A DNA stretch of 7,358 bases from Thermogutta sp. (GCF_014359955.1 NZ_JACIYL010000158.1:1-7358), one strand, 5' to 3'. Positions 1 through 7,112 are shown, counted from the first letter of the stretch. Numbers and translations are program-made. The notes: generated by a model from the letters alone, not told the origin.

Positions 1-2
1 AC

Positions 3-152
3 GACCTGGATGCCAAGTTCTACATGTATTACCACATTCTCTCCACCGATTCCGGGGATGCTTCGCTCACATCGGACCGCAACATCCTGCGGCAACGGCT
101 GTTCCGGCACCTGCCACCTTCCTCACAGTCCAGCTCTCCGCCAAACAGATGA
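3..152 (+). CDS. C-terminal end of an unidentified protein (5' truncated)
   Basis: The frame starting at base 3 stays open for 49 codons and stops with TGA at 150-152; its beginning lies outside the window. Codons end mostly in G or C like the neighbouring genes, which supports real coding. The tail contains DLDAKFYMYYHILS, then a basic RQRLFRHLP stretch and a Ser/Pro-rich end (SSQSSSPPNR) that looks disordered. I do not recognise the family. It converges tail-to-tail on prmC with 23 nt between the stop codons. The fragment is short, so an accidental open frame is possible. Confidence 0.4.
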   Translation, partial: DLDAKFYMYYHILSTDSGDASLTSDRNILRQRLFRHLPPSSQSSSPPNR

Positions 153-162
153 CGGTTGGCGG
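138..162. terminator. Hairpin between convergent genes, weak bidirectional terminator candidate
   Basis: A perfect 7-bp inverted repeat (CCGCCAA at 138-144, TTGGCGG at 156-162) with an 11-nt loop sits 13 nt beyond the prmC stop and overlaps the stop of the plus-strand gene. The position suits a shared terminator. Neither strand has a T-run after the stem, so classical intrinsic termination is not clearly supported. Confidence 0.3.
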
Positions 163-175
163 AAACCTGGATGAC

Positions 176-1063
176 TCACATTGTTTCCCTGCGACGAGCC
201 TGGATAACCCGGGGTAATCGGGCCAGGTCGCGAACGGTGGGCCTCAATTCAAAACGCGGATCGTCGGCTACGATCTGCCGGGCGGCGTCGTGAATCATGG
301 GCGAAATTTCAAAGATCAATCCACCCCCCGGGACAAGTTTGTCGGCAGCCTGAGGAACGAGCCGCTGGATGATTTCCGTCCCCTGCGGTCCAGCCACCAG
401 CGCCCGATAGGGTTCGTACTTCCTGACATCCGGGGCGAGCTGTTCGTACTCGGCCTCACTCACGTAGGGTGGATTGGACACGATGAAATCGAATTGCAAC
501 TCGTTCGGCACGTTTGCAAGCAGGTCGCTTTCATAAAACTCGATGCGGTCCGCCACGCCGTGCCGCTCAGCGTTCTCCCGCGCCACTTCGAGTGCCGCGG
601 AGCTGATGTCCAGTGCCGTCACCCGGGCATGCGGCAGGTGTTTGGCTGCGCAAATGGCGAGGATCCCCGATCCCGTACCCACATCGCAGATTAGCCACGG
701 GCGATCCGCCCCCTGTTTGCGGGCCCATTCCAGCAGAGTGACCATGACAAACTCGGTCTCCGGTCGGGGGATGAGCACATCGGGCGTAACACGAAACTTC
801 AGCGAAAAAAACTCCCGTTCGCCCACCAGGTAGGCCACCGGAACGCCTTCCGCTCGACGCTTGATCATCTCGCGGAACCGTGCCCTTTCCTCCTCGGAGG
901 GTATGTCGTCAAAGCGAGTGTACAGATCGATCCGCTGGCAGCCGCGGGCAAAAGCGAGCAGGACCTCGGCGTCCAAACGCGGGTTTTCCGAACCATGACG
1001 GCGGAGATATTCCGTGGTCCAGTTGAGAAGTCGGCCTACCGTCCAGACATCGGCCTGGGTCAT
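176..1063 (-). CDS. prmC: PrmC, peptide chain release factor N5-glutamine methyltransferase
   Basis: PrmC transfers a methyl group from S-adenosylmethionine to the glutamine of the GGQ motif of release factors in the cytoplasm, which raises termination efficiency. The 295-residue product has the family's helical N-terminal substrate-binding region (about 1-85, with SENPRLDAEVLLAFARG), the linker IPRPETE (98-104), the SAM-binding motif DVGTGSG (127-133), the acidic LDIS after strand 2 (151-154), and the catalytic NPPY (197-200) that holds the amide. Length is close to E. coli PrmC (277 aa). The frame is open upstream to 1246, overlapping the end of prfA, but the ATG at 1063 is preferred: it starts the family-like N-terminus and is preceded by GAAGGA. 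It lies 109 nt downstream of prfA, its predicted substrate. Confidence 0.95.
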   Translation of the reverse strand: MTQADVWTVGRLLNWTTEYLRRHGSENPRLDAEVLLAFARGCQRIDLYTRFDDIPSEEERARFREMIKRRAEGVPVAYLVGEREFFSLKFRVTPDVLIPRPETEFVMVTLLEWARKQGADRPWLICDVGTGSGILAICAAKHLPHARVTALDISSAALEVARENAERHGVADRIEFYESDLLANVPNELQFDFIVSNPPYVSEAEYEQLAPDVRKYEPYRALVAGPQGTEIIQRLVPQAADKLVPGGGLIFEISPMIHDAARQIVADDPRFELRPTVRDLARLPRVIQARRRETM

Positions 1064-1072
1064 CGGGAAGCG

Positions 1073-1079
1073 ATCCTTC
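1073..1079 (-). promoter_or_regulatory. Ribosome binding site that decides the prmC start
   Basis: The minus strand reads GAAGGAT about nine nucleotides before the ATG at 1063. This supports the internal ATG over the longer open frame that begins inside prfA. Confidence 0.6.
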
Positions 1080-1172
1080 GTATCACGGAGTTCCCATGCC
1101 GTTTCACATGCCTCTTTCCCGCCCGCATGGTGGAAAACGCAACGCAAATCCAAACCGACCCGGGGCGGCCCG

Positions 1173-2246
1173 TCAATCGAGCGCCCCAAACGTCGCGCGG
1201 AGCTCGTTGCGTTCGTAGTCGAGAAGGGCCTCGATGATCGGATCAAGATTTCCTTCCAAAATGCTGTCGAGCTGATAGAGCGTGAGGTTGATGCGGTGAT
1301 CTGTTACACGGTTTTCAGGGAAATTGTAGGTGCGAATTCGCTCACTGCGATCCCCGGAACCAATCTTGCTACGACGTTCCTGGGCCCGCTCGGCCTCTTT
1401 GGCACGCCGATAGTATTCATACACCCGCGTCTTCAACACCCGCAGGGCCTTGGCAAAATTTTTGTGCTGACTCTTTTCGTCCTGGCACTGGACGACAATC
1501 CCCGTCGCATAATGGGTCAAGCGGACGGCCGAAGACGTCTTGTTGACGTGCTGACCTCCGGGCCCGCTGGCGTGGTACGTGTCGCGCCGATAATCTTCCG
1601 GCTTGATTTCTATTTCCACGTCTTCCGGCTCGGGAAGGACGGCCACCGTGGCCAGGGAAGTATGAATCCGGCCTTTGGCCTCAGTTTCCGGCACCCTCTG
1701 CACCCGATGTCCCCCGCTTTCGTACTGGAGCCGCCGATAGACCTCGTCACCTTCCAGGCCGACGCTGATTTCCTTGAAGCCCCCCAGCTCGGTCGGGTTC
1801 ATCCCGAGGATTTCAACCTTCCACCCCTTGGACTCAGCATACCGGCGGTACATCTCGAAAAGATCGCGGGCAAAAAGGGCGGCTTCTTCCCCACCAGTGC
1901 CTGCTCGGATCTCCAGAATACACCGGGTGCGATTCGCGTCCTCGCCACCGATGGTCAGATCCAGCAACTCATCCCAGAGGGCTTCGCGCTCCTGACGAAG
2001 CCGGGGCAATTCTTCCTCTGCCAGCTCGCGGAGCTCGGGATCATCACCTTCCAGAAGATCGCGCAACTCGAGGATTTGCTGATTGACCTCTTTAAATTTG
2101 CGGTACTTGACGGCGACTTTGGCCAGAGCCCCATGCTCGCGCATAACAGCAGCCAGACGCGCTGAATCTGCCAGCACGCCCGGATCATGGAGCTGCCGCT
2201 CCAGCTCTTCAAACCGCGCGAGTTTTTCGTCCAGTTCTTTGCGCAT
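1173..2246 (-). CDS. prfA: Peptide chain release factor 1 (RF1)
   Basis: RF1 recognises UAA and UAG stop codons in the ribosomal A site and triggers hydrolysis of peptidyl-tRNA. The 357-residue product matches the usual length (E. coli 360). An N-terminal coiled region (about 1-95) is followed by the PCRF-type domain with [17 protein letters not shown] (115-131), the stop-codon tripeptide P-E-T in [14 protein letters not shown] (184-197), and the catalytic [10 protein letters not shown] (228-237), with Gln232 the expected PrmC target. The P-x-T tripeptide identifies RF1 rather than RF2, which carries SPF. The frame is open 13 codons further upstream from a GTG, but the ATG at 2246 gives the normal N-terminus; no strong Shine-Dalgarno sequence precedes it. 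It lies between rpmE and prmC, all on the minus strand. Confidence 0.97.
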   Translation of the reverse strand: MRKELDEKLARFEELERQLHDPGVLADSARLAAVMREHGALAKVAVKYRKFKEVNQQILELRDLLEGDDPELRELAEEELPRLRQEREALWDELLDLTIGGEDANRTRCILEIRAGTGGEEAALFARDLFEMYRRYAESKGWKVEILGMNPTELGGFKEISVGLEGDEVYRRLQYESGGHRVQRVPETEAKGRIHTSLATVAVLPEPEDVEIEIKPEDYRRDTYHASGPGGQHVNKTSSAVRLTHYATGIVVQCQDEKSQHKNFAKALRVLKTRVYEYYRRAKEAERAQERRSKIGSGDRSERIRTYNFPENRVTDHRINLTLYQLDSILEGNLDPIIEALLDYERNELRATFGALD

Positions 2247-2290
2247 GGATAGAACAGAAGCGCCGCCGGCTCCCTGACACAACACCCCAG

Positions 2291-2345
2291 ACTGGCGAAT
2301 GGTACCTTAGCGGGCGACCGCGATCCTTCGTCAGTTCTCGCCAGT
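2291..2345. repeat. Inverted repeat in the rpmE-prfA spacer
   Basis: ACTGGCGA at 2291-2298 and TCGCCAGT at 2338-2345 are perfect 8-bp complements separated by 39 nt. The enclosed sequence holds a small GCGG/CCGC hairpin. In the rpmE-prfA transcript this would form a branched stem about 45 nt before the prfA start. It could be a processing or attenuation element, or chance; there is no T-run after it. Confidence 0.3.
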
Positions 2346-2385
2346 TATTGTGGCGCTCGACAAGGCGGAACAGGGCCCAGAATCG

Positions 2386-2610
2386 TCAGCTCTTCTTTTT
2401 CCCGCCCGTGTAACCACCAGAAAACTTCGAGCGGAATTTCTCGATGCGTCCCGTGGTGTCCACGTACTTGAGCTTGCCGGTGAAAAAGGGATGACACATG
2501 TTGCAAATGTCGATTTTCAGCTCGGACTTCACACTGCGGGTCATGAACGTATTGCCACACCCGCAGGTGACCTTGCAGTCCACATACTTGGGGTGAATGC
2601 CTTCTTTCAT
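2386..2610 (-). CDS. rpmE: Large ribosomal subunit protein bL31, zinc-binding form
   Basis: L31 binds the large ribosomal subunit at the inter-subunit bridge. The 74-residue product starts [20 protein letters not shown] and carries the family signature [11 protein letters not shown] (36-46). Cys16, Cys18, Cys36 and Cys39 match the four zinc ligands of the zinc-containing L31 class, as opposed to the cysteine-free paralogue used under zinc limitation. The C-terminus is extended and basic ([10 protein letters not shown]). The ATG at 2610 is preceded by GAGGA with seven nucleotides of spacing. It is followed after 139 nt by prfA, and about 190 nt of possible structured leader precede it. Confidence 0.97.
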   Translation of the reverse strand: MKEGIHPKYVDCKVTCGCGNTFMTRSVKSELKIDICNMCHPFFTGKLKYVDTTGRIEKFRSKFSGGYTGGKKKS

Positions 2611-2617
2611 AAAACAG

Positions 2618-2622
2618 TCCTC
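2618..2622 (-). promoter_or_regulatory. Ribosome binding site of rpmE
   Basis: The minus strand reads GAGGA followed by CTGTTTT and the ATG at 2610. It is the clearest Shine-Dalgarno sequence in the window and fixes the rpmE start. Confidence 0.7.
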
Positions 2623-2733
2623 ACGTCAGTGGCCGTTGTTTTCCGAGTGCCATTTCGGCGTCGCAAAGCCAGGAAAACCTTCCTGCGGATCCCCGCCCAT
2701 TAAGGGGGCACTTTTTTCGACTGAAATCGCACC

Positions 2734-2770
2734 GCCAAGCGGGAAAGCCCCGCTAACGCGGGGGTTTGGC
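2734..2770. terminator. GC-rich two-tier hairpin, attenuator or terminator candidate
   Basis: CCCCGC at 2748-2753 and GCGGGG at 2758-2763 flank a TAAC tetranucleotide; GCCAA (2734-2738) and TTGGC (2766-2770) close an outer 5-bp stem. Three T residues follow the inner stem on either strand. It could end transcripts coming from the lipoprotein gene, act as an attenuator in the rpmE leader, or be a copy of a dispersed palindrome. The short T-run makes strong intrinsic termination uncertain. Confidence 0.35.
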
Positions 2771-2809
2771 CTGCGCATAAGGCGACCGCCCATCCCCTCC
2801 TCTTTTTTG

Positions 2810-2838
2810 AGTGTAACGCAGAACGCCGGAACCCTCAA
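2810..2838 (-). promoter_or_regulatory. Sigma70-type promoter for rpmE (candidate)
   Basis: On the minus strand TTGAGG (2838-2833) is followed by exactly 17 nt and then TACACT (2815-2810). Each hexamer matches the consensus at four of six positions with ideal spacing. It would start transcription near 2803, giving rpmE a leader of about 190 nt. No transcript data support it. Confidence 0.4.
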
Positions 2839-2858
2839 TTGGTACCGGATCTGATACA

Positions 2859-3083
2859 TCCCCACTTTTTCTCACGCGAAAGTCCACACGGGCGTGTGCG
2901 GGGAGTGGAATTCAGCCCGGAGCAACCTGCCTGCCTCCTCCTCAGTCCGATGGCTGGATGAGCCATTTCGTCAGCCGCGTCCCAAGCGCCTGGCTCGGTT
3001 ACTGGTCAATGGGTAGGCGCATTTCAGGAATGGCCCAGGACACTTTCTCCCGCGGCATCTCCTGGCTTTGACAAAAGTGGGGA
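2859..3083. repeat. Inverted-repeat-bounded element of about 225 bp, possible MITE-like remnant
   Basis: TCCCCACTTTT at 2859-2869 and its exact 11-bp complement AAAAGTGGGGA at 3073-3083 bound a stretch with no credible gene. Inside are two small hairpins (CACACG/CGTGTG at 2885-2898 and ATGGCT/AGCCAT at 2950-2966). No target-site duplication is visible at the flanks. It could be a non-autonomous insertion or a solo remnant; I also cannot exclude that the repeats are binding sites. Apart from this and the hairpin near 3170, nothing else is seen between 2839 and 3190. Confidence 0.35.
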
Positions 3084-3165
3084 CGATTCAGAAGCGAATA
3101 CGAGAGCTTTGAGGCAAGTTCCCCGAGTTGCCGGGCGGTAAACGAGGCATTCTCACAGCTACCCC

Positions 3166-3184
3166 GGCCTTCCTGATGAAGGTC
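3166..3184 (-). terminator. Hairpin just after the lipoprotein gene
   Basis: GGCCTTC (3166-3172) pairs with GAAGGTC (3178-3184), including one G-T pair, with a 5-nt loop. It sits 6 nt beyond the stop codon of the lipoprotein gene. No T-run follows, so it may stabilise the 3' end of the transcript rather than terminate it. Confidence 0.25.
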
Positions 3185-3190
3185 CGCCGA

Positions 3191-4894
3191 TCACTTGTGG
3201 GAACTCCCATCGATCTCAAGGGGCTTGGCACCCGTCAGTTCTTCCAGCCATTTTGCCCGAACCAAGTTGCCGTACCGGTTCGGCAGGTGCATCTCCGATC
3301 GGTAGGCCGTGATCGCCCGGGAATAATCCCCAAGCTTTTCGTTGAGTCGTCCGAGTGCATAAAGGACGCCGGACTCCCACGGCGAATCGGGCTCGGAGAG
3401 GGCAGTCCGCTTGATGAAGTAATCTTCGGCGCTTTTCCGGTTTCCCTGATACAGGGCGAGAATTCCCAGCCAGTAACTCGCGTTGATTTTCGCCCTGTTG
3501 AGGATCATTTCCTGATCAGGCGGCAGATTTCCCGAGGCCAGAAGCCTTTCCGGGGGTCTAGCAAGCTGAAGGTAATACGCGGCACTTTCTTCACCGACCA
3601 GATCCCCGCGAAAGTAGAGAACCCTCCCCCGCCACAAAGGCATCACCGCCCCGACGGGCGCCAGGTAGGGCATGATTTCCCGGAGGACAAGCTGTCCAAT
3701 CTGCTGTCCGAAAGTCTCCCGCTGTTGTTCAGCCTCGTAGGGCACCACCCAAAGCTCGACATCCTTAACATGCTCCGCCTGACGGAGCCGTTCGGCGAGT
3801 TCGCTGGGATGCGCCGTTATCACGAGGGACTCCGTCCCCGCCAGCATCTTCTGGACCATTTCCATTCGCCGAGACAAATAAGGCGGTGACCCTTCCACGT
3901 ACAGCATGACTTCCCGAAGGTCCTCCGCCTTGACACGATAGGGATTGCGGGGATCCGCATCCAAGCGGCGAAGCAGCGAATCATCGGCTGCCAATTCTTT
4001 GAGCGTGGCCGGTCGAATGACAAGCCCTTTTCCTTTTTCCACTTTCAAACCATCTTTGGCAGGAATCGGAACCCCCAGTGCCGGCTCGAACAGGTACAGT
4101 TCCCCGTTGATGAGAACTCCGACAGCAAAGACTTCCCAAAGCGGCTGAGCCCCCGCGGCCGCACGATTGACAGCCACCACCGCAGCGTCTAACCCCTCCT
4201 GGCGGCACAGCAGGAGATAGACCCAGGCCCGGTCGAAAACCGTCCCGTGGCCCAACAGGAGCGTTTCCCACGGCGTGTGGATGAGCAACTGCCCGGAGGG
4301 AAGCTGGATCATTCGCTCCTGCGAATCCAACTGGATGTTGATCACCACCCAATCGAACAATTCGATCGCGCGGCTCAGCTCATCCGGTTGGTCCCCACGG
4401 GCCCAACCAGCGATGTCGCGAAGCCACACGGCCGTTTGCAGAAAGATGCCGTCATCCCGAGTGAACCTGAGTTCCCCAAGTTCCTTTACCGCCTTGAGTT
4501 GTGCGAGATCAGGGGGCAGCTTCTGAAGCAGCGGATCAGGTGCCCAATCGGTCAGCGGCGGCTGAGTTTTAATCCACTGGTCGAGTCGGTCGGCCACCTG
4601 AAGGGCCATTTCGGTCCCCTCAAACTGATAAAGCCGATTGAGATTGCTGATGGCAATTTCGAACAGCTCGTCGCGATGGAGGGTGGCGGTTTGACGGGCG
4701 GTGTCCGACGAAGTCTGAGATGTGCCCGCCGAACCGCCCTGCGTGCCTCGCCGGCAACCCGCCGTCGTCAAGGACAACGACAGGAGAACGATAGCGGCTA
4801 CCGCACCGAGGCGGGGCGATCGCGGGCGCACACTTCGAGCCAAATGGGGAAGGATATTTCGGGCATTTGAAATTACGGATGTGACAGAACCCAT
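3191..4894 (-). CDS. Putative lipoprotein with transglutaminase-like region and C-terminal TPR-like repeats
   Basis: Function is not known to me. The 567-residue product has a basic N-terminus, a hydrophobic segment (about 30-46, [17 protein letters not shown]) and a possible lipobox ending at Cys47, followed by a Gly/Ser/Thr-rich linker, so a lipid-anchored envelope protein is likely; Thr rather than Leu at -3 makes the lipobox imperfect. Residues about 205-275 ([20 protein letters not shown], then [20 protein letters not shown]) resemble a transglutaminase-like core, but the expected Cys, His and Asp positions appear to be Thr218, absent, and Glu270, suggesting a non-catalytic fold. Residues about 470-550 look like TPR helices ([40 protein letters not shown]). 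The ATG at 4894 overlaps the kdsA stop by 22 nt, implying cotranscription and perhaps coupled translation; a GTG at 4831 is a possible shorter start. The lipoprotein and TPR calls are fairly firm; the transglutaminase link is inference. Confidence 0.75.
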   Translation of the reverse strand: MGSVTSVISNARNILPHLARSVRPRSPRLGAVAAIVLLSLSLTTAGCRRGTQGGSAGTSQTSSDTARQTATLHRDELFEIAISNLNRLYQFEGTEMALQVADRLDQWIKTQPPLTDWAPDPLLQKLPPDLAQLKAVKELGELRFTRDDGIFLQTAVWLRDIAGWARGDQPDELSRAIELFDWVVINIQLDSQERMIQLPSGQLLIHTPWETLLLGHGTVFDRAWVYLLLCRQEGLDAAVVAVNRAAAGAQPLWEVFAVGVLINGELYLFEPALGVPIPAKDGLKVEKGKGLVIRPATLKELAADDSLLRRLDADPRNPYRVKAEDLREVMLYVEGSPPYLSRRMEMVQKMLAGTESLVITAHPSELAERLRQAEHVKDVELWVVPYEAEQQRETFGQQIGQLVLREIMPYLAPVGAVMPLWRGRVLYFRGDLVGEESAAYYLQLARPPERLLASGNLPPDQEMILNRAKINASYWLGILALYQGNRKSAEDYFIKRTALSEPDSPWESGVLYALGRLNEKLGDYSRAITAYRSEMHLPNRYGNLVRAKWLEELTGAKPLEIDGSSHK

Positions 4895-5706
4895 TGGCGT
4901 AATTCCACAAGAGTTTGGATCAGAGCGGGCAATTCCGAAAGAGGCACCATATTGGGACCATCACTGAGGGCCTCGTCCGGTCGGGGGTGCGTTTCGAAAA
5001 AAACTCCATCGGCTCCCACCGCCACGGCCGCCCGGGCAAGTGGGGCCACCATCTGCCGGTTACCCCCGGATCGTCCTCCCTGGCCCCCCGGTTGCTGTAC
5101 GCTGTGGGTGGCGTCAAAGATCACGGGCACGCCGATTTCGTGGAGAATGGGGATCGCCTGCATGTCGTTGACCAGGCGTCCGTACCCGAAAAAGGTTCCC
5201 CGCTCCCCCACGAGAATGTCCTGACATCCCGCGGAACGCAGCTTCTCCACCACATAGCGCATGTCCCACGGAGCCAGGAACTGCCCCTTTTTGACATGGA
5301 CGGGTTTCCCCGTCTGGGCGGCGGCCACCAGAAGGTCCGTCTGCCGGCAGAGAAAGGCCGGAATCTGAATGAGGTCGCAGACCTCCGCTACTGGGAGGGC
5401 CTGAGCCGGTTCGTGGATATCCGTTGTGATGGGCAGCCCGGTGGCTTCCTTCACCCGGCTGAGGATCCGCAGCCCCTCGGCTAGGCCCGGCCCACGGAAC
5501 GAATGCAGGCTGGTGCGGTTCGCCTTGTCAAAGGATGCCTTGAAAATAAGGCGAATGTGGTGCGCACGTGCAAACTCTGCCAGAAACTGGGCGATCTCCA
5601 GAGTGATCGATTCGTTCTCAATCACGCACGGACCGGCAATAAACAGGAGCGGTTCGCCTGGTCCGCACACATAACCGGCAATCTGGGCCTTTCCTTCAGC
5701 CACCAT
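4873..5706 (-). CDS. kdsA: 2-dehydro-3-deoxyphosphooctonate aldolase (Kdo-8-phosphate synthase), metal-dependent class
   Basis: KdsA condenses phosphoenolpyruvate with D-arabinose 5-phosphate to Kdo-8-phosphate, the committed step toward Kdo of lipopolysaccharide, in the cytoplasm. The 277-residue product has the usual length and motifs: IAGPCVIEN (23-31), [12 protein letters not shown] (55-66), TDIHE (95-99), [13 protein letters not shown] (114-126), [11 protein letters not shown] (139-149), [12 protein letters not shown] (197-208) and [18 protein letters not shown] (236-253). Cys27, His201, Glu238 and Asp249 match the four metal ligands of the metal-dependent class known from Aquifex; the E. 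coli type has Asn in place of this Cys. The ATG at 5706 is preceded by GGGAG at a short distance. It lies 40 nt downstream of the lipid kinase gene and overlaps the lipoprotein gene by 22 nt. It implies the host makes Kdo-containing lipopolysaccharide or a related glycan. Confidence 0.97.
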   Translation of the reverse strand: MVAEGKAQIAGYVCGPGEPLLFIAGPCVIENESITLEIAQFLAEFARAHHIRLIFKASFDKANRTSLHSFRGPGLAEGLRILSRVKEATGLPITTDIHEPAQALPVAEVCDLIQIPAFLCRQTDLLVAAAQTGKPVHVKKGQFLAPWDMRYVVEKLRSAGCQDILVGERGTFFGYGRLVNDMQAIPILHEIGVPVIFDATHSVQQPGGQGGRSGGNRQMVAPLARAAVAVGADGVFFETHPRPDEALSDGPNMVPLSELPALIQTLVELRQWVLSHP

Positions 5707-5746
5707 TTATTCTCCCATCCCACCGATCCCACCGATTTGTTCGAAG

Positions 5747-6739
5747 TCAGCTCCCTGGCGCGCTCGCCGCCAATCGTCGCGCAATCCGCTTCGGCACGAC
5801 GATGTGCACGCGGCGTGGGGCAACTTCAACTTCCACGGGAAGATACCCGGCCGGATCTCCATCAAGTTGATATGGCACCGGGGCCTCGGCCGTGATTCGG
5901 AAACGTCGGCCGTGGAGATGCTGGAAGTCCCGCAAGCGTCGATGGAGCTGGAACTGCGTCATGAGTGTGTACCACAGTCCCTTCCAGAAACCTCCCCCGC
6001 GATAAGTGCACAGATCAAGCAGTCCGTCGGTGGCGTTCGCCTCCGGCGAGATTGGCAACCCCCACCCGTATCGCGGCAAATTGAACACGAACACCCATTT
6101 CGCAGCGAGGGTCGCCGACGGATGCGCCTGCGGAGGCATCGACGAAGTGTCGGAACCGTCGTGGCCATTCCAGACCTGGACGGTCATTTCTGGGAAGGGA
6201 TAAGTCCCGATGAGGTGGCAAATCGGGCCGATGAAGGTGGCGAAACCGCCCCGGCCACCCCGATGCCCCTGCATCCGCTTCCGGTGGACCATCTCCACGG
6301 CGGCGGCATCAAAACCGCAACTGAGCATCACCAAAAACAGGCGGCCGTTGGCCACCCCCGCGTCGATGGCGATCGGCTCGCCATTTGTCAGCGTTTCCAC
6401 GGCTTTGGCAGGCTTCCGCGAAAACCCGAAGTAACTCGCCACCAGGTTGGATGTTCCGGTGGGAAAGAAGGAGAGCGGCAAGCCCGGCATCACACGATTG
6501 ATCAATTCCCCGGCGGTTCCATCTCCTCCGGCACCGATCAAGCATTTGAGCCGTCCGGCCTCGAACTCCCCATTCGCCAGCTCCACAGCTTCCCCCAAAT
6601 TTTGACTCACTCTTACGGAGTATCCCCGGTCGGCGAGAGCGCTGGCGAGGCGGCCGACTCTCTTATCAGCGGGCCACCTCCCCGCTTTCGGGTTATGCAG
6701 AATGACGATGCAGTTGCAGTCGCTCCTTCGCACGGTCAT
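5747..6739 (-). CDS. Diacylglycerol/lipid kinase family protein (DagK/YegS/LCB5 type)
   Basis: This family phosphorylates lipid alcohols such as diacylglycerol with ATP at the membrane surface; the substrate here is not determined by sequence. The 330-residue product shows NPKAG (16-20), the nucleotide-binding GGDGTAGELIN (71-81), PTGTSN (93-98, the P-x-G-T-x-N element), IDAGVANGRLF (125-135), CGFDAAAVEMV (141-151), ATDGLLDL (236-243) and QLDGDP (291-296), in family order. No membrane segment is apparent, as usual for soluble members. The frame is open upstream to a TTG at 6856, but the ATG at 6739 gives an N-terminus close to the first motif; it lacks a clear Shine-Dalgarno sequence, so the exact start is uncertain. 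It is first in an apparent operon with kdsA and the lipoprotein gene, which suggests a role in envelope lipid metabolism. Confidence 0.88.
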   Translation of the reverse strand: MTVRRSDCNCIVILHNPKAGRWPADKRVGRLASALADRGYSVRVSQNLGEAVELANGEFEAGRLKCLIGAGGDGTAGELINRVMPGLPLSFFPTGTSNLVASYFGFSRKPAKAVETLTNGEPIAIDAGVANGRLFLVMLSCGFDAAAVEMVHRKRMQGHRGGRGGFATFIGPICHLIGTYPFPEMTVQVWNGHDGSDTSSMPPQAHPSATLAAKWVFVFNLPRYGWGLPISPEANATDGLLDLCTYRGGGFWKGLWYTLMTQFQLHRRLRDFQHLHGRRFRITAEAPVPYQLDGDPAGYLPVEVEVAPRRVHIVVPKRIARRLAASAPGS

Positions 6740-6820
6740 GTCGCATGGAATCAATTGGTCAGGGAAGAAACTGTGGCAAATCGGTCGGAAACACCATGAT
6801 ACCGCACCGGGCCCCTTCCC

Positions 6821-6826
6821 AATATA
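6821..6826 (-). promoter_or_regulatory. Possible -10 element for the lipid kinase operon
   Basis: The minus strand reads TATATT, matching five of six consensus positions, about 80 nt upstream of the proposed kinase start. No good -35 hexamer lies at 16-18 nt, so an activator would be needed if it is used. The dyad at 6869-6891 would then be centred about 66 nt upstream of the start site. Confidence 0.2.
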
Positions 6827-6868
6827 CACCCCAAACCCCTCTAACTTTGCAGACAAGCCCCGTCCACA

Positions 6869-6891
6869 GAGTGTAGCATAATGCTACACTC
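6869..6891. promoter_or_regulatory. Perfect 11-bp dyad, probable operator
   Basis: GAGTGTAGCAT and its exact complement ATGCTACACTC flank a single A, giving a 23-bp palindrome in the region upstream of the lipid kinase. Such a long perfect dyad is very unlikely by chance and has the size of a homodimeric regulator's site. There is no T-run, and a one-base loop makes an RNA hairpin role less likely. The regulator is unknown. Confidence 0.6.
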
Positions 6892-6940
6892 GATCTTGCC
6901 CCGACTTTGTGTTGGCGAGCCCTGTGTTGCCGGATTGACC

Positions 6941-6964
6941 AGAGTGTAGCAAATCGCTCCACCC
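6941..6964. promoter_or_regulatory. Degenerate second copy of the dyad
   Basis: AGAGTGTAGCA at 6941-6951 repeats the left half of the perfect dyad exactly, and the right half is partly kept (GCTCCACCC against GCTACACTC); 19 of 24 positions agree in all. The two copies start 73 bp apart, about seven helical turns, so bound proteins would face the same side of the DNA. Confidence 0.45.
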
Positions 6965-7066
6965 TAGCCCGTCCGGCAATCTTGCCTCGTTTCACCGGCG
7001 GACACGCGGGCGATCACAAGTCGTGTTCAAAAAATGCCTTACGAACGAGTGTCATTATTGACGAAT

Positions 7067-7082
7067 TGGCACAGATCCTGCT
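7067..7082 (+). promoter_or_regulatory. Sigma54-like -24/-12 promoter (candidate)
   Basis: TGGCAC-N5-CTGCT matches 10 of 12 specified positions of the sigma54 consensus, with the invariant GG and GC dinucleotides at the required 12-base distance (7068 and 7080). Transcription would start near 7093, some 20 nt before the structured RNA. A rough estimate is that about one match of this quality is expected by chance on both strands of the window, so position is the main support. Confidence 0.35.
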
Positions 7083-7112
7083 ACCCGTCCGAACAGTAGC
7101 TTAGGCTGGCCC

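Larger units (their letters stand above)
2611..2803 (-). promoter_or_regulatory. Structured 5' leader of rpmE (candidate)
   Basis: From the predicted transcription start near 2803 to the ATG at 2610 the leader RNA can form several hairpins in order: a two-tier stem (2734-2738 with 2766-2770 around 2748-2753 with 2758-2763), a 6-bp stem with a 4-nt loop (2670-2675 with 2680-2685), and a 4-bp stem (2643-2646 with 2655-2658). Near the ribosome binding site (GAGGA at 2618-2622), UGGC and GCCA can also pair, which would compete with the last hairpin. Structured L31 leaders are known from other phyla; whether this one autoregulates is inference. Confidence 0.35.

Noticed and set aside
1064..1246. 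61-codon upstream extension of the prmC frame overlapping the end of prfA
   Set aside because: The extension is basic and unlike any PrmC N-terminus, and the internal ATG at 1063 has both a ribosome binding site and the family-like start.
2626..2793. 55-codon minus-strand open frame in the rpmE leader, with a purine-rich GAGGAGGGG before its ATG and its stop 15 nt from rpmE
   Set aside because: The predicted peptide is Pro/Gly-rich without family features, the GC-rich hairpin lies inside it, and the spacing to the ATG is tight. A leader peptide cannot be fully excluded.
3128..3889. Long plus-strand open frame of 253 codons
   Set aside because: It lies opposite the lipoprotein gene, lacks recognisable motifs and is a by-product of that gene's codon use.
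6759..6797. 12-codon upstream frame (MVFPTDLPQFLP) before the lipid kinase
   Set aside because: No Shine-Dalgarno sequence at a usable distance; too short to judge.
6908..6932. Near-direct repeat TGTGTTGGCG / TGTGTTGCCG between the two dyads
   Set aside because: Only ten bases with one mismatch; no link to a promoter or operator could be shown.
6907..7104. 65-codon plus-strand open frame ending just before the structured RNA
   Set aside because: TTG start without a ribosome binding site, and a Cys/Arg-rich composition without recognisable domain; it probably is a chance frame.
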